The translations under genes and the position numbers were made by a program. The notes under the pieces are model-generated. The model was given only the letters and a program-made list of their open reading frames with translations, made no database searches and had not been told where the DNA came from. 64,000 nt of DNA from an uncultured Eggerthellaceae bacterium. Lineage in GTDB: Bacteria > Actinomycetota > Coriobacteriia > Coriobacteriales > Eggerthellaceae. Where the stretch lies: contig CAJUQH010000008.1 of assembly GCA_910588095.1 (NCBI GenBank), forward strand, positions 14,508-78,507, given 5' to 3'. Positions 26,499 to 35,102 of this stretch are shown here, in pieces (position 1 is the stretch's first letter; the number at the start of each line of letters is the position of its first letter).

Positions 26499-27497
26499 AT
26501 GGCCGCATCGCACAAAGAGATAACCGCCGCCGAGGTGAGGGCGGCCGTCGAGAGCGCATACGAGAAGGTGCGCGGCGCCACGGGCGGAAAGAACGCCGAT
26601 TACATCCCCTACCTGGCGTCGGTCGACCCGAGCCTGTTCGGCATAAGCGTGTGCCTGCTCGACGGCACCGTCATATCTGCGGGTGACGCCCGCTGCACCT
26701 TCGGCATCGAGTCGGTGTCCAAGGTGCCCACTGCCATCCTGGCCATGCGCGAGTACGGGGCGCTGGGCGTGCTGGAGAAGGTGGGCGCCGACGCCACCGG
26801 GCTGCCGTTCAACTCCATCATGGCGCTGCTGCTGGAGAAGGACCGGCCGTCCACGCCGCTCGTGAACGCGGGCGCCATCGCGGCGTGCTCGCTGGTGGAG
26901 CCAGTGGGCGATGCCGAGGGGAAGTGGGCCACCATCGTGGGCAACATCGCCGAGTTGACCGGGGCCGAGCCGCAGATCATCCCCGAGCTGTACGCGTCGG
27001 AATCGGCCAACGACTTCAACAACCGCTCCATCGCGTGGCTGTTGAGAAGCTACGGGCGCATCTACGACGACCCCGACATGTCGCTCGACCTGTACACCCG
27101 CCAATGCTCGCTGGGCACTACGGCCGAGCAGCTGGCGGTGATGGGCGCCACCATCGCCAATGACGGCTACAACCCCGTCACCAACAGGCAGGTGTTCGAC
27201 GCCGAGCTGGCACCGCGCATCACGTCGCTCATAACCACCGTGGGGTTCTACGAGCGCACGGGCGACTGGCTGTACAAGTCGGGCATACCCGCCAAATCGG
27301 GCGTGGGCGGCGGCGTGCTGGGCGTCATGCCCGGCATGTTCGGCATCGCCGCGTTCTCGCCGCCGCTGGATGAGGCGGGCAATTCCGTGAAGGCCCAGCT
27401 GGCCATCCGCGAGGTCATGCACGAGCTGGGCCTGAACATCTTCGCCGCCAGTCGCCTGTGCATCTGCGAGTGCCGCCCCACCGAGGAGCGCAGCTGA
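26499..27497 (+). CDS. glsA: Glutaminase
   Basis: 332 aa. It hydrolyses glutamine to glutamate and ammonia. The serine-dependent beta-lactamase-like fold is shown by ESVSKVPTAIL (S-x-x-K, residues about 68-71), FNSIMALLLEKDRPSTPLVNAGAI with the conserved Asn, the ELYASESAND helix, and SGIPAKSGVGGGVLG near residue 265. The ATG at 26499-26501 follows GAAGGAGCACC; the upstream 40 codons in frame were rejected. It is transcribed divergently from the protease gene. In gut anaerobes glutaminase contributes to acid resistance and nitrogen supply. Confidence 0.93.
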   Translation: MAASHKEITAAEVRAAVESAYEKVRGATGGKNADYIPYLASVDPSLFGISVCLLDGTVISAGDARCTFGIESVSKVPTAILAMREYGALGVLEKVGADATGLPFNSIMALLLEKDRPSTPLVNAGAIAACSLVEPVGDAEGKWATIVGNIAELTGAEPQIIPELYASESANDFNNRSIAWLLRSYGRIYDDPDMSLDLYTRQCSLGTTAEQLAVMGATIANDGYNPVTNRQVFDAELAPRITSLITTVGFYERTGDWLYKSGIPAKSGVGGGVLGVMPGMFGIAAFSPPLDEAGNSVKAQLAIREVMHELGLNIFAASRLCICECRPTEERS

Positions 27498-27529
27498 CGG
27501 CACGGCACCAGCCGGGCGACAGGGGCGCG

Positions 27530-28606
27530 CTAGGCTCCTTCCTTCCCGAAGCCCTTTATCGCTAGCGTGGCGATGCCGCACAGCAGGCCGCCGATAGGCC
27601 ACGGCAGCCAGAACACGGTGATGAGGCCGTGGGAGTAGTCGTCGATGCCGGCCGCGGTGGCGCCGAACAGCATCAGCAGCGCGATGACGGTGGCCGTTAT
27701 CATGATGATGCCGCATGTTGCGCCGATGCGCTTCGCCTCGCGCTGCGAGGACAGCATCGCGGCCTTCTGCTCGGGCGACATGGCCGACGATGCTATCTCG
27801 CGAGCGTCCAGCACCTCGGCGGCCGTCTTGTTGTACTCGTCTACGTTCACGCGGCCCAGCGTCATGCTGCCATGCACGATGAACCGCACGCCCACGGCGA
27901 TGCACGCCAGCATGACCGGCAGGCCCACCATCTCCTCGTACGCAGTGTCGGCGAACGCGATCATCACGCAGACGCCTGCGAAGATGGCCACGATGCCGCC
28001 GATGAGCTCGAAGCTGAACTGGCTGCGAGCGCTGGCCTTTTGCTCGGGGGTGTAGAAGTCCTCTATATAAGGATGCGCGCGCACGAATGCAGAATGCTGC
28101 ATTCCTGCCGGTATGAAGAGCGCAAGCGCAATGGCCACGCCAGCCAAGATGCACATGGTTCCCAGCGCAGCGCCCAGGTTTTCGGAAAGCGCCGGAAGGT
28201 CAGCGAGCGAGCGCAGCGCGCCTAGGGAACCATGAGCCGATTCCACCGAGCCGAAGAACAGCATGGATGCCGCCACGGCCAAGATGACCGTCATGGCGCC
28301 ACCCGATATGCGGTTGGCGAAGCGGCGCATGTGCTCATCGTAGCCGAACACGTCGGCCGGGAACGTACCAGGGGCAACGCTGGCAGCCGGGTCGGGCTGG
28401 CGGTTGGTCAGGTCGCCCTGCACCAGCTCGTCCAAGGTGCAATCGAACACCTGGCATAGCTTGAGCAGCTTGTCCATTTCGGGGTACGACCGCTCCGATT
28501 CCCACTTGGTGACGGATTGGCGGCTGACGCCCAGCATCATGGCCAGCTGCTCTTGGGTCATGTTGCGCGAGGCACGTAGATGCAAAAGGTTGTCTCTGAA
28601 GCTCAT
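27530..28606 (-). CDS. XRE-family regulator fused to a multi-pass membrane domain
   Basis: 358 aa. Residues 1-65 form a Cro/CI-type helix-turn-helix (MTQEQLAMMLGVSRQSVTKW), followed by a linker and a C-terminal part with about six hydrophobic segments (from ISGGAMTVILAVAASMLFFG to ITVFWLPWPIGGLLCGIA). Membrane-tethered XRE regulators of this type are common in Firmicutes and Actinobacteria and probably sense envelope or metabolic signals; the ligand is unknown. The ATG at 28604-28606 is preceded by AGAAAGGCATCCC. It converges with glsA, with about 30 bases between the stops. Confidence 0.85.
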   Translation of the reverse strand: MSFRDNLLHLRASRNMTQEQLAMMLGVSRQSVTKWESERSYPEMDKLLKLCQVFDCTLDELVQGDLTNRQPDPAASVAPGTFPADVFGYDEHMRRFANRISGGAMTVILAVAASMLFFGSVESAHGSLGALRSLADLPALSENLGAALGTMCILAGVAIALALFIPAGMQHSAFVRAHPYIEDFYTPEQKASARSQFSFELIGGIVAIFAGVCVMIAFADTAYEEMVGLPVMLACIAVGVRFIVHGSMTLGRVNVDEYNKTAAEVLDAREIASSAMSPEQKAAMLSSQREAKRIGATCGIIMITATVIALLMLFGATAAGIDDYSHGLITVFWLPWPIGGLLCGIATLAIKGFGKEGA

Positions 28607-28810
28607 GGGATGCCTTTCTGGATGGTTCGGGGCTGCGCGCTTGCGTCGCGAGCGGCTTGGCGCGAAGCCTGGTATTCTTGTTAGCCGGCGCCTCCTACTT
28701 TAAGCCACAGAGCGGTGCCGCTCTACCAACCTGCGGCAGCAATCCGCTTTTTCTCGGAGCACCCGATGGTTGCAAACCCCAGTTCAAGGCTTTGCAAGCC
28801 AAATTGGCTG

Positions 28811-29410
28811 TCAGCCGAGGGGGCAATTGCTCTCGGGCACCACCGGGCGACGCGGCTTGCCGCCCTCGGGCAGCTTGTGGGCGTCCAAGCACTGCGCGAG
28901 CTCGCCTACCGTGGCGGGGAACCACACCTTCTCGCAGTCGGCGTCGTCCAAGAATGCGGCGTCGCGCATGGATCCTAGCAGCTGGCGCAGGCCGTCATAG
29001 AATCCGTTGAGGTTGAGCAGGTAGCACGGGCCCGGCTCCATGCCCAAGCGCATGAGCGACATGACCTCTGATATCTCTTCGAGCGTGCCCACGCCGCCAG
29101 GCAGCGCCACGAACACGTCGGCCAGCTCTATCATCTTGGCTTTGCGCTCGCCCATGGTGTCCACCACGATGAGCTCGGTAAGGTCGTGCTGAGCCACGCC
29201 AGCCTCGATGAAGAAGCCGGGCTCGACGCCTATGGCCTCGCCACCCGCGTCCAGCGCAGCGCGCGATACCGCGCCCATGAGCCCGATGGAGCTGCCGCCG
29301 TACACGAGCCGATGGCCGTTGGCGCCGATCCATCGGCCCAACTGGCTGGCGGCTTCGATGTAGCAGGGAGTGGCTTGCGGGCTAGACCCGCAATACACGG
29401 CTATGTTCAT
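28811..29410 (-). CDS. LOG family protein (putative cytokinin riboside 5'-monophosphate phosphoribohydrolase)
   Basis: 199 aa. The TIGR00730/LOG family cleaves nucleotide 5'-monophosphates such as AMP or iP-RMP at the N-glycosidic bond. Markers are MNIAVYCGSSPQ at the start, LVYGGSSIGLMG (nucleotide binding), MGERKAKM and the signature PGGVGTLEEISE (about residues 111-122). The start at 29410 is preceded by GAAGGAGC. The C-terminal 20 residues (GGKPRRPVVPESN) are a polar extension. Bacterial substrates are generally unproven, so the specific name is by family only. Confidence 0.9.
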   Translation of the reverse strand: MNIAVYCGSSPQATPCYIEAASQLGRWIGANGHRLVYGGSSIGLMGAVSRAALDAGGEAIGVEPGFFIEAGVAQHDLTELIVVDTMGERKAKMIELADVFVALPGGVGTLEEISEVMSLMRLGMEPGPCYLLNLNGFYDGLRQLLGSMRDAAFLDDADCEKVWFPATVGELAQCLDAHKLPEGGKPRRPVVPESNCPLG

Positions 29411-29748
29411 GATGCTCCTTCGTCGGGTGCCCACGATTCTACCCGAAAGCGCAGGTGCGCGGCGGGGCGGGCAAGGCCGGACGAGAGCATCTCGGCCAGG
29501 CAGGCCGCGCAGCAGCGCGTCTGAGGCCCGACGGCTTCGCCCATGCGGCCTGCAGAGCGCGTCTCCATCTGCCGGTTTGCAGCCTTTGTGAACCAGTTGT
29601 GACGGTTTGCCATCGGTTAGATTCTGGGGTGCAGCGCGGGGCGGCGGCGCTGCACAATGGCAAAGTGCGGGTTCGGCCCTTGTGTCGCTGCGCCCGGCCC
29701 TTCCGCAGCCGCGCGAAGGGCAGCTTCCGACCCAGCGGAGACGATGCT

Positions 29749-30756
29749 TTGACCGAGACCGACGAAAGACCCGAACGCAAAAGGCGCCTGTTCGAGGACG
29801 TCTCGGCAGTGCAGGTAGTGGCAACGGCGGCGGCCGCGGTCACGTCGATGCTGCTGTCGTCGTACATCGGCATCGCCGGCTCCATCATCGGCGTTGCGGT
29901 AGCTTCGGTGGTGTCCACCCTGGCCGCCTCGCTTTACAAGAAGTTCCTAGCCGACTCGGCCGAGAAGATAAAGGAGCTGCCCGTAGTGGCCAACCCGAGC
30001 AGCGCCTTGGCGCACGTGCTGCCCGGTCACCGCGAATGCCAGGCCGAAGACGACAGCATCAAGGCATGCGATGAAGCTGAGCCTGCTGCTGACGAACGGG
30101 CGAGCAGCCAGCCCACCGAGGCATTGGCAGCAGGAGCCGGGGGCTCGACGCTCGTTGCGGCTGACGGCGGCGCGACCAGGGGCAGCGCCCTGAGCACGGA
30201 AGAGACCCAGTCGCTCGACCATGAGGCCGTGCGGGCTGGCAGCCCGGCTGCCGGTGCCGAGCCGGACCCAGCAGCGCTTCACCGCCAGCGCAAGCTCGTG
30301 CGCGGTCTCATCGTGGTATGCATCGTGTCGGCGCTGCTGGCCGTGGCCGCATCAGGCGCTGTGGTGTACTTCGCCACCATGGGTGCCGGCCTGGGGCAGA
30401 AGCCCGCCCCCATCTACCTGAGCGCGCCATTCACTCCCATCGAGGATGACGATGACGCGACGAACACCGTGCCATCGAGCGCGTCGTCAGCGTCGGGCAG
30501 CGCCGACAGCAACACCTCGGAACCGAGCGACAGCTCCGACGGCAACACCACGCCTGGCGCCGGCGATGGCAACACCGGCGACGGCGGAGATTCGGGCGGC
30601 GGCTCGGATCCAGGGACAGGCCCTGGTTCGAGCGAGAACCCCGACCCCTCCAACCCGGGGGACGGCTCGGGCTCTGGCGATGCTGCGCCTGGCGGGCCAA
30701 CAGGTGGCGCAGGCGGCAGCGACAAGCCGTCTTCCGGTACGAAGCCGATAGCGTAA
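29749..30756 (+). CDS. Hypothetical membrane protein with Ser/Gly/Pro-rich extracytoplasmic tail
   Basis: 335 aa, not matched to a family. Residues about 20-60 contain a long hydrophobic segment (VVATAAAAVTSMLLSSYIGI, continued by a second one). A polar, acidic region follows to about 180, then a second membrane helix (GLIVVCIVSALLAVAASGAV) and a C-terminal 120-residue tail of Ser, Gly, Asp and Pro repeats (TGGAGGSDKPSS). Two helices and a disordered tail suggest an envelope protein. I chose the TTG at 29749-29751, eight bases after GGAG, because the preceding codons are low-complexity and no ATG is available. Start and topology are uncertain. Confidence 0.6.
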   Translation: MTETDERPERKRRLFEDVSAVQVVATAAAAVTSMLLSSYIGIAGSIIGVAVASVVSTLAASLYKKFLADSAEKIKELPVVANPSSALAHVLPGHRECQAEDDSIKACDEAEPAADERASSQPTEALAAGAGGSTLVAADGGATRGSALSTEETQSLDHEAVRAGSPAAGAEPDPAALHRQRKLVRGLIVVCIVSALLAVAASGAVVYFATMGAGLGQKPAPIYLSAPFTPIEDDDDATNTVPSSASSASGSADSNTSEPSDSSDGNTTPGAGDGNTGDGGDSGGGSDPGTGPGSSENPDPSNPGDGSGSGDAAPGGPTGGAGGSDKPSSGTKPIA

Positions 30757-31026
30757 GAGCTTTCCGCGGGCCCTTCTCCGCACAACCCTTGCCGTCCTCC
30801 CCTCTTCCGCAGGTCGCGTCGTGCCCCTTTCCCGTGTTGCCCCCGTTTCCTAACGGAAAAGTTGTCAGCGGGTTTCGAGACGGCAACGGTCGCACGGCGG
30901 GCCGTCGCACGCGGGCCGTCGCTCCTAGAATGCAGGGAAAGGGGTTGGCCTTGCGCCCGAGGAGAACCAGCGTCGCTGCGATTCCCAACGCGGGCACCCT
31001 GCCGGATCGCGACGAAAGGAACACCG

Positions 31027-31491
31027 ATGAAAGGCGACAAGAAGCTCATCGATAAGCTGAACTACCTGCTCGAAGGCGAGCTGACCGCTATCAACCAGTA
31101 CATGCTGCACGCCGAGATGTGCGAGGACTGGGGCTACACGAAGCTGCACGAGAACTTCGAGAAACGTGCCATAACCGAGATGCGCCACGCCGAGAAGCTG
31201 ATGGGCCGTATCCTGTTCCTGGGCGGCAAGCCCATCGTGTCCAAGCTGGATGCGATGACCATTGGCGAGACCGTGCCGCAGCAGGTGGAGAACGACCACG
31301 AGCTTGAGGTCAAGACGGTCAAGGACTACAACGACGCCATGAAGCTGGCGGCCGAAGTGGGCGACAACGCCACTCGCGACGTGCTGAAAGAGATCCTGAT
31401 GGACGAGGATGCGCACGTGGACGAGCTCGAGGAGCTGCAAGACCAGATGGATCAGATGTCGCTGCAGATCTTCCTGTCGACGCAGGTGTAA
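31027..31491 (+). CDS. bfr: Bacterioferritin
   Basis: 154 aa, the usual length. It forms the 24-mer iron-storage shell with haem between subunits. All diagnostic residues are in the expected register: E18 and E51/H54 (ITEMRHAE), M52 as the haem ligand, and E94 and E127/H130 (ILMDEDAHVDELEE) of the di-iron ferroxidase. The ATG at 31027-31029 follows AAAGGAACACCG. A candidate -10, TAGAAT, is at 30926-30931; no clear -35 was found. A GC-rich hairpin follows. Confidence 0.95.
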   Translation: MKGDKKLIDKLNYLLEGELTAINQYMLHAEMCEDWGYTKLHENFEKRAITEMRHAEKLMGRILFLGGKPIVSKLDAMTIGETVPQQVENDHELEVKTVKDYNDAMKLAAEVGDNATRDVLKEILMDEDAHVDELEELQDQMDQMSLQIFLSTQV

Positions 31492-31500
31492 GCTGCGTTG

Positions 31501-31519
31501 GCGGCGGCTGCACCGCCGC
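31501..31519 (+). terminator. Hairpin after bfr
   Basis: GCGGCGG (31501-31507), loop CTGCA, CCGCCGC (31513-31519), ten bases after the stop. The stem is strong but the T tract is short. Confidence 0.5.
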
Positions 31520-31717
31520 ACCTTGGCTTTGCCCGACCCTGCCGCGTGCCTCTTGCGCATCGGCGGGGTCGGCGCCTTTGTGGGGGCGTTGCCGCTCACG
31601 CCGCGCTGGCTCTTGCGCGGTTCATTCCCGCCTGCCTCGCCCTGCCCTGTTCACCCTGCCCGCTCTTGCCCGCCCTGCCCGCCCCGTTCGCTCCTGGAAG
31701 ATAGGCCCGCCGTGTCG

Positions 31718-32359
31718 ATGCTCCGGCTACATAGGATGACCGAGAACGACCAGATCGGGTACTTCGCGCCGCAGACCTGGCAGTTCTGGCGCGCGCTCAT
31801 CGTGTGCTTCTGCATGTTCAGCATCGTGGGGCATTGGCTTGAGATCCCGTACTGCTTCTTCATGGACCGCTTCTTCGGCATCGTGGCCGACGACTACGCC
31901 GTGCTGAGCGACCCGTGGTACCACCCCTATTGGGTCTACGGCATCGGCGCGGTGGCCATGACGCTGGCCATCGAACCGCTGAAGGAGCATTTCATCATGG
32001 CGAGCCGCACGCTGTGGGGCGCGCTGGCCAAGTCGTTCGTGGCCGTGGTGCTCATCGCGCTGGCCATGGAGCTGGTCATCGGACTGCTGGTGAACCAACC
32101 CGACGCCGCCGGCGAGTACCCGTACTGGGACAACTCGCAGCTGCCCCTGAACGTGATGGGGCAGGCGTGGCTGGTGAACGACCTGTTCATCGGCGCTGTG
32201 GCCATGCTGTACGTGTGGCTGCTGTACCCGCTCATCTGCTGGGGGTTCATGCGGTTGCGGCCGCGCGTCGCCAACGGAGTGTTCGCGGCTGTCGTGGTGG
32301 GGTTCGCGCTGTGCTGCGTGGTGTCATACGCCCAGGTGGTGCCCAGCTGGGACGCCTAA
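31718..32359 (+). CDS. CmpB-type putative ABC transporter permease family membrane protein
   Basis: 213 aa, about five to six hydrophobic segments. The opening FCMFSIVGHWLEIPYCFFMD with a conserved Trp/Glu pair and the YHPYWVYGIGAV loop resembles the ABC_trans_CmpB (PF06541) family, annotated as a putative transporter permease although transport is unproven. A later segment WLLYPLICWGFMRLRP is typical of the family end. The start is ambiguous between GTG 31712, ATG 31718 and ATG 31736; 31718 is given. The gene converges with the EEP gene and overlaps it by 4 bases. Confidence 0.65.
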   Translation: MLRLHRMTENDQIGYFAPQTWQFWRALIVCFCMFSIVGHWLEIPYCFFMDRFFGIVADDYAVLSDPWYHPYWVYGIGAVAMTLAIEPLKEHFIMASRTLWGALAKSFVAVVLIALAMELVIGLLVNQPDAAGEYPYWDNSQLPLNVMGQAWLVNDLFIGAVAMLYVWLLYPLICWGFMRLRPRVANGVFAAVVVGFALCCVVSYAQVVPSWDA

Positions 32360-33483
32360 GCCAGTGCGAACCGCAGCACCACCGGGTTGTGGTCGGAGAA
32401 GGCGAAGTCGAGGTCAAGCGTTTCGCAGCTGAGCGCCTTCACGTTGTCTGAGTAGATGAACGTGTCCATCACCCACCGGTCGTTCGTGCCGTCATAGGAG
32501 CGTCCCGCATCGCGACAGGTGGCCGCCGAGGCGAAGGTGCCGGCTTCAAGCTGGGCTTTCGGGGCCACGGTGAAGCCCTGCGGCACGCTGGCGAAGTCGA
32601 AGGGCTTGGCCCAGCTGGCTTCGGTGGCGGTCTGGTTGCCGTAGACCTCGTTGGACGTGCCCAGCATGTCGTGGTTGAAGTCGCCGCCCACGATGACGTA
32701 GTTGCCCGCGTCACGCTCGCGCTGCATGTCGTCGAACAGCATGCCGCGCTGGGCCTCCATGACCGAGGCGTCAGCACCGTAGGCCGAAAGGTGCACGTTG
32801 AAAAGCACCAGGTCGGGGCCTGCGGGCGAGCCTGGAGCCGCGCCGGTGGTCGTGCGCACGCGACAGATGGAATAGCAGCGGTCGAGGTCGAGGAACTTAC
32901 TCATGCCCTCCGATATGGGCAGGCTGCGGCGCAGCGTTTCAGCTATCTGGTAATCGGAGAAGGTGACGAGCCCCGCCTTGTTCGCGCCGTGGGGCGCGTG
33001 CGGCGGCCACGCCAGGAATGGCGAGTCGTAGTTCTGGGCGAAGGCCGATTCGTGGCCCAGGAAGCCGGCTTGAAGCAGGCCCCACTGGTCCACATGGTGG
33101 CTGCGCGTGCCATCGATGTCCACCTCTTGGAACAGGATGAAGTCGGGGCGCTGGGCGGCGATGGCTTCCGCCGAGCCGTTGATGTTGTCGGTGGCTGCCT
33201 GGGCGCTTTCGGCCACCGAGCCCGTGCCGCCATCCATGAAGAAGTCGAAATCGGGCCCGTAGGCGCCGAAGCCCAGGTTGGCCGTGACAGCTGCGAGCTC
33301 GGGTGACGCGGCCAGGTCGATGGCTTCGGGCAGCACGTACGAGGTGATGCGCTGGCCTTCTTCGAGCGGCAGGTTGTCGTCGAGCCGGTAGTAGCTCAGC
33401 ATGACATAGGCCGCATAAGCGCCCACCAGCGCCACGAGCGCCGCCATCACGATTCCCGCCCACTTCAGCACCATCTTCGCCAT
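32356..33483 (-). CDS. Membrane-anchored endonuclease/exonuclease/phosphatase (EEP) family protein
   Basis: 375 aa. An N-terminal membrane helix (VLKWAGIVMAALVALVGAYA) is followed by an EEP domain: TANLGFGAYG, DFILFQEVDIDG (catalytic Glu), LVLFNVHLSAYG (His), VIVGGDFNHD (Asp-Phe-Asn) and FAFSDHNPVVL (Asp-His) in order. Members cleave phosphodiesters in DNA, inositol phosphates or sphingomyelin; the substrate of this anchored form is unknown. The ATG at 33481-33483 is preceded by AAAGGACTCCT. The domain is expected on the outside of the membrane. Confidence 0.88.
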   Translation of the reverse strand: MAKMVLKWAGIVMAALVALVGAYAAYVMLSYYRLDDNLPLEEGQRITSYVLPEAIDLAASPELAAVTANLGFGAYGPDFDFFMDGGTGSVAESAQAATDNINGSAEAIAAQRPDFILFQEVDIDGTRSHHVDQWGLLQAGFLGHESAFAQNYDSPFLAWPPHAPHGANKAGLVTFSDYQIAETLRRSLPISEGMSKFLDLDRCYSICRVRTTTGAAPGSPAGPDLVLFNVHLSAYGADASVMEAQRGMLFDDMQRERDAGNYVIVGGDFNHDMLGTSNEVYGNQTATEASWAKPFDFASVPQGFTVAPKAQLEAGTFASAATCRDAGRSYDGTNDRWVMDTFIYSDNVKALSCETLDLDFAFSDHNPVVLRFALA

Positions 33484-33535
33484 AGGAGTCCTTTCTACAG
33501 GCTGCCCACCTGCATGGTAGCCTGCTTTGCGCTGG

Positions 33536-33892
33536 CTACGCCGCGTCGGCGCGGTTGAGCTTGTCGGCGCAACGGCGCAGTCGAACGATAAGCTGCTCAT
33601 CGATGGAGAGCGTTGCTGACCCTTCGCAGCCTGCAACCGCTTCGACCGCCGCATTGCCGCTAGCTTCGACGGGTGCCCCAACAGCCTTGCCCGCATCGCG
33701 CAATGCACGCTGGCTTTCTTCCGCCTCCAAGCATTCCCGCAGGAAGGCGACGTCATCTGCCGTCAGCATGCCAGCCTCGGCCGCCACGCCCAAGCACGCT
33801 TCGATGTCCGTCGAATCGCCGATGCGCCAAAGCAGCAGCCGCACGAGCTGCGCCTGGCCCATGAATTGCCGCTGCAGCGAAATCTCCGCCAT
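33536..33892 (-). CDS. Hypothetical small helical protein
   Basis: 118 aa, not recognised. It is mostly alpha-helical and acidic, with MAEISLQRQFMGQAQLVRLL at the start, a Glu-rich middle (FLRECLEAEESQRALRD) and a C-terminal RLRRCADKLNRADAA; there are no metal ligands, signal peptide or membrane segment. GGGTGG precedes the ATG at 33890-33892 by 4 bases, and the coding bias matches neighbours. It is transcribed just upstream of the EEP gene (gap about 50 bases) and may be co-transcribed with it. Confidence 0.5.
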   Translation of the reverse strand: MAEISLQRQFMGQAQLVRLLLWRIGDSTDIEACLGVAAEAGMLTADDVAFLRECLEAEESQRALRDAGKAVGAPVEASGNAAVEAVAGCEGSATLSIDEQLIVRLRRCADKLNRADAA

Positions 33893-34084
33893 CGCGCCAC
33901 CCTTCTCGCGTATCTTGCATAGTGGAAGTATAAGCCCCTCGCACATCCTGCGGGCACAGCAGCCACGCGGCCTTTTCCGCATTCCCGCCGTGCGTGCTCG
34001 GCCCCGTGGCGCATTCCGTCTCATCCGCCGTGCTTGACCTTCCAGCCACGTGAAGGTTCATACTGTACCCATCGGAGGTGAACC

Positions 34085-34870
34085 ATGCAGGAGCCGCAAG
34101 CAACGCGCAAGCCCAAGACCATCGGCCAGCTAGCCGAGCAATCGGGCACGAGCGCCCGCACGCTGCGTTACTACGAGGACCTGGGCATCCTCGCGCCGCA
34201 ACGCGGGCCGAACGGCTACCGGCTGTACGGCCCGCGCGACGAGCGGCGGCTCGCCCAGGTCATGGCCATGCGGGCGTGCGGGCTTCCGCTGGGCACCATC
34301 GCCCGCTTGCTGCAGGACCCTGACGCAAGCGTGCACGCGGCCCTGCTCGATCACCTCCGCACCTTACGCGCGCAAGGGAAATCGCTGGAGGCCGCCCTGC
34401 AACGGACGCAAGCGGCCATCGACGCTTTGGAAAGGATAGACACCATGAAGACAGAAGACGCCTTCGAGGAGCTGAAACGACAGGGCCTCGAAGGATTCGA
34501 GCGAGAATACGGGCAAGAGGCGCGGGCGCGCTACGGCAGCGATGCCATCGAGGAGGCGAACGCGCGCATGATGGCACTCACCAGGGACGAATGGGATGCC
34601 AAGGAGCTGCTGGAAGAGTCCATCAAGGTGCAGCTGCGCCTTGCGATGGCCACGGGCGACGCCGGGTCGCCGGAATCGCAGGAGCTCGCCCGCATGCACG
34701 AGCGCTGGATCGGCATCCACTGGGGAGAAGGCTACGCCGAGAATGCCTATCTGGGGCTGGTGCGCGGCTATCTGGACGACCCGCGCTTCGTCAGCTATTA
34801 CGATGGCGCCGCAGGTGAAGGCGCCACCGCATTCTTGGTGCAAGCCGTGGAAGCCCAGCACAGGGCCTAA
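34085..34870 (+). CDS. MerR-family regulator with TipAS-like C-terminal domain
   Basis: 261 aa. Residues about 10-80 are a MerR winged helix (TIGQLAEQSGTSARTLRYYE, then NGYRLYGPRDERRLAQV), a coiled region spans about 85-120, and the rest is a TipAS-type antibiotic/ligand-binding domain (WIGIHWGEGYAENAYLGLVRG, about 205-225). TipA-type proteins activate multidrug-resistance genes and often bind thiopeptides and other drugs by a Cys thioether, but no obvious Cys is conserved here. The ATG at 34085-34087 follows GGAGGTGAACC. No target gene is adjacent in the same direction. Confidence 0.87.
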   Translation: MQEPQATRKPKTIGQLAEQSGTSARTLRYYEDLGILAPQRGPNGYRLYGPRDERRLAQVMAMRACGLPLGTIARLLQDPDASVHAALLDHLRTLRAQGKSLEAALQRTQAAIDALERIDTMKTEDAFEELKRQGLEGFEREYGQEARARYGSDAIEEANARMMALTRDEWDAKELLEESIKVQLRLAMATGDAGSPESQELARMHERWIGIHWGEGYAENAYLGLVRGYLDDPRFVSYYDGAAGEGATAFLVQAVEAQHRA

Positions 34871-34871
34871 A

Positions 34872-35026
34872 CTGGCGAGTAGGCTCGCCAGCGCTGTCGA
34901 GGCGTCGGCGCAAGGCTGGCCCATCACGGCCAGCCAAGTTCGCGCCTCGACGGCGACCCCTGCTGCGGAAGCTCCGTCCGACTGGGGCCCGCGTCAGCTC
35001 GCATCGGCTCGCAATCCCAGTCGGAC
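34872..35026. terminator. Two hairpins between the MerR and SulP genes
   Basis: CTGGCGAG (34872-34879), loop TAGG, CTCGCCAG (34884-34891) begins two bases after the MerR stop. GTCCGACTGGG (34976-34986) pairs with CCCAGTCGGAC (35016-35026). They could terminate the two convergent genes. No coding sequence is seen in 34871-35102. Confidence 0.5.
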
Positions 35027-35102
35027 CGACACGGGACGGCACGCCGGCGCAGCGGCAAAACGCTGCGCCAATGCCCCGGTCCCGCCTATCAGCCAGCCCG
35101 CA

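Noticed and set aside
28680..28760. tRNA-like D-arm sequence (GGTTGGTAGAGC) on the minus strand upstream of the XRE gene
   Set aside because: No matching anticodon stem, T-arm (GGTTCGAATCC-like) or acceptor stem can be folded around it; only a short AGAGCGG/CCGCTCT hairpin (28709-28724) is present.
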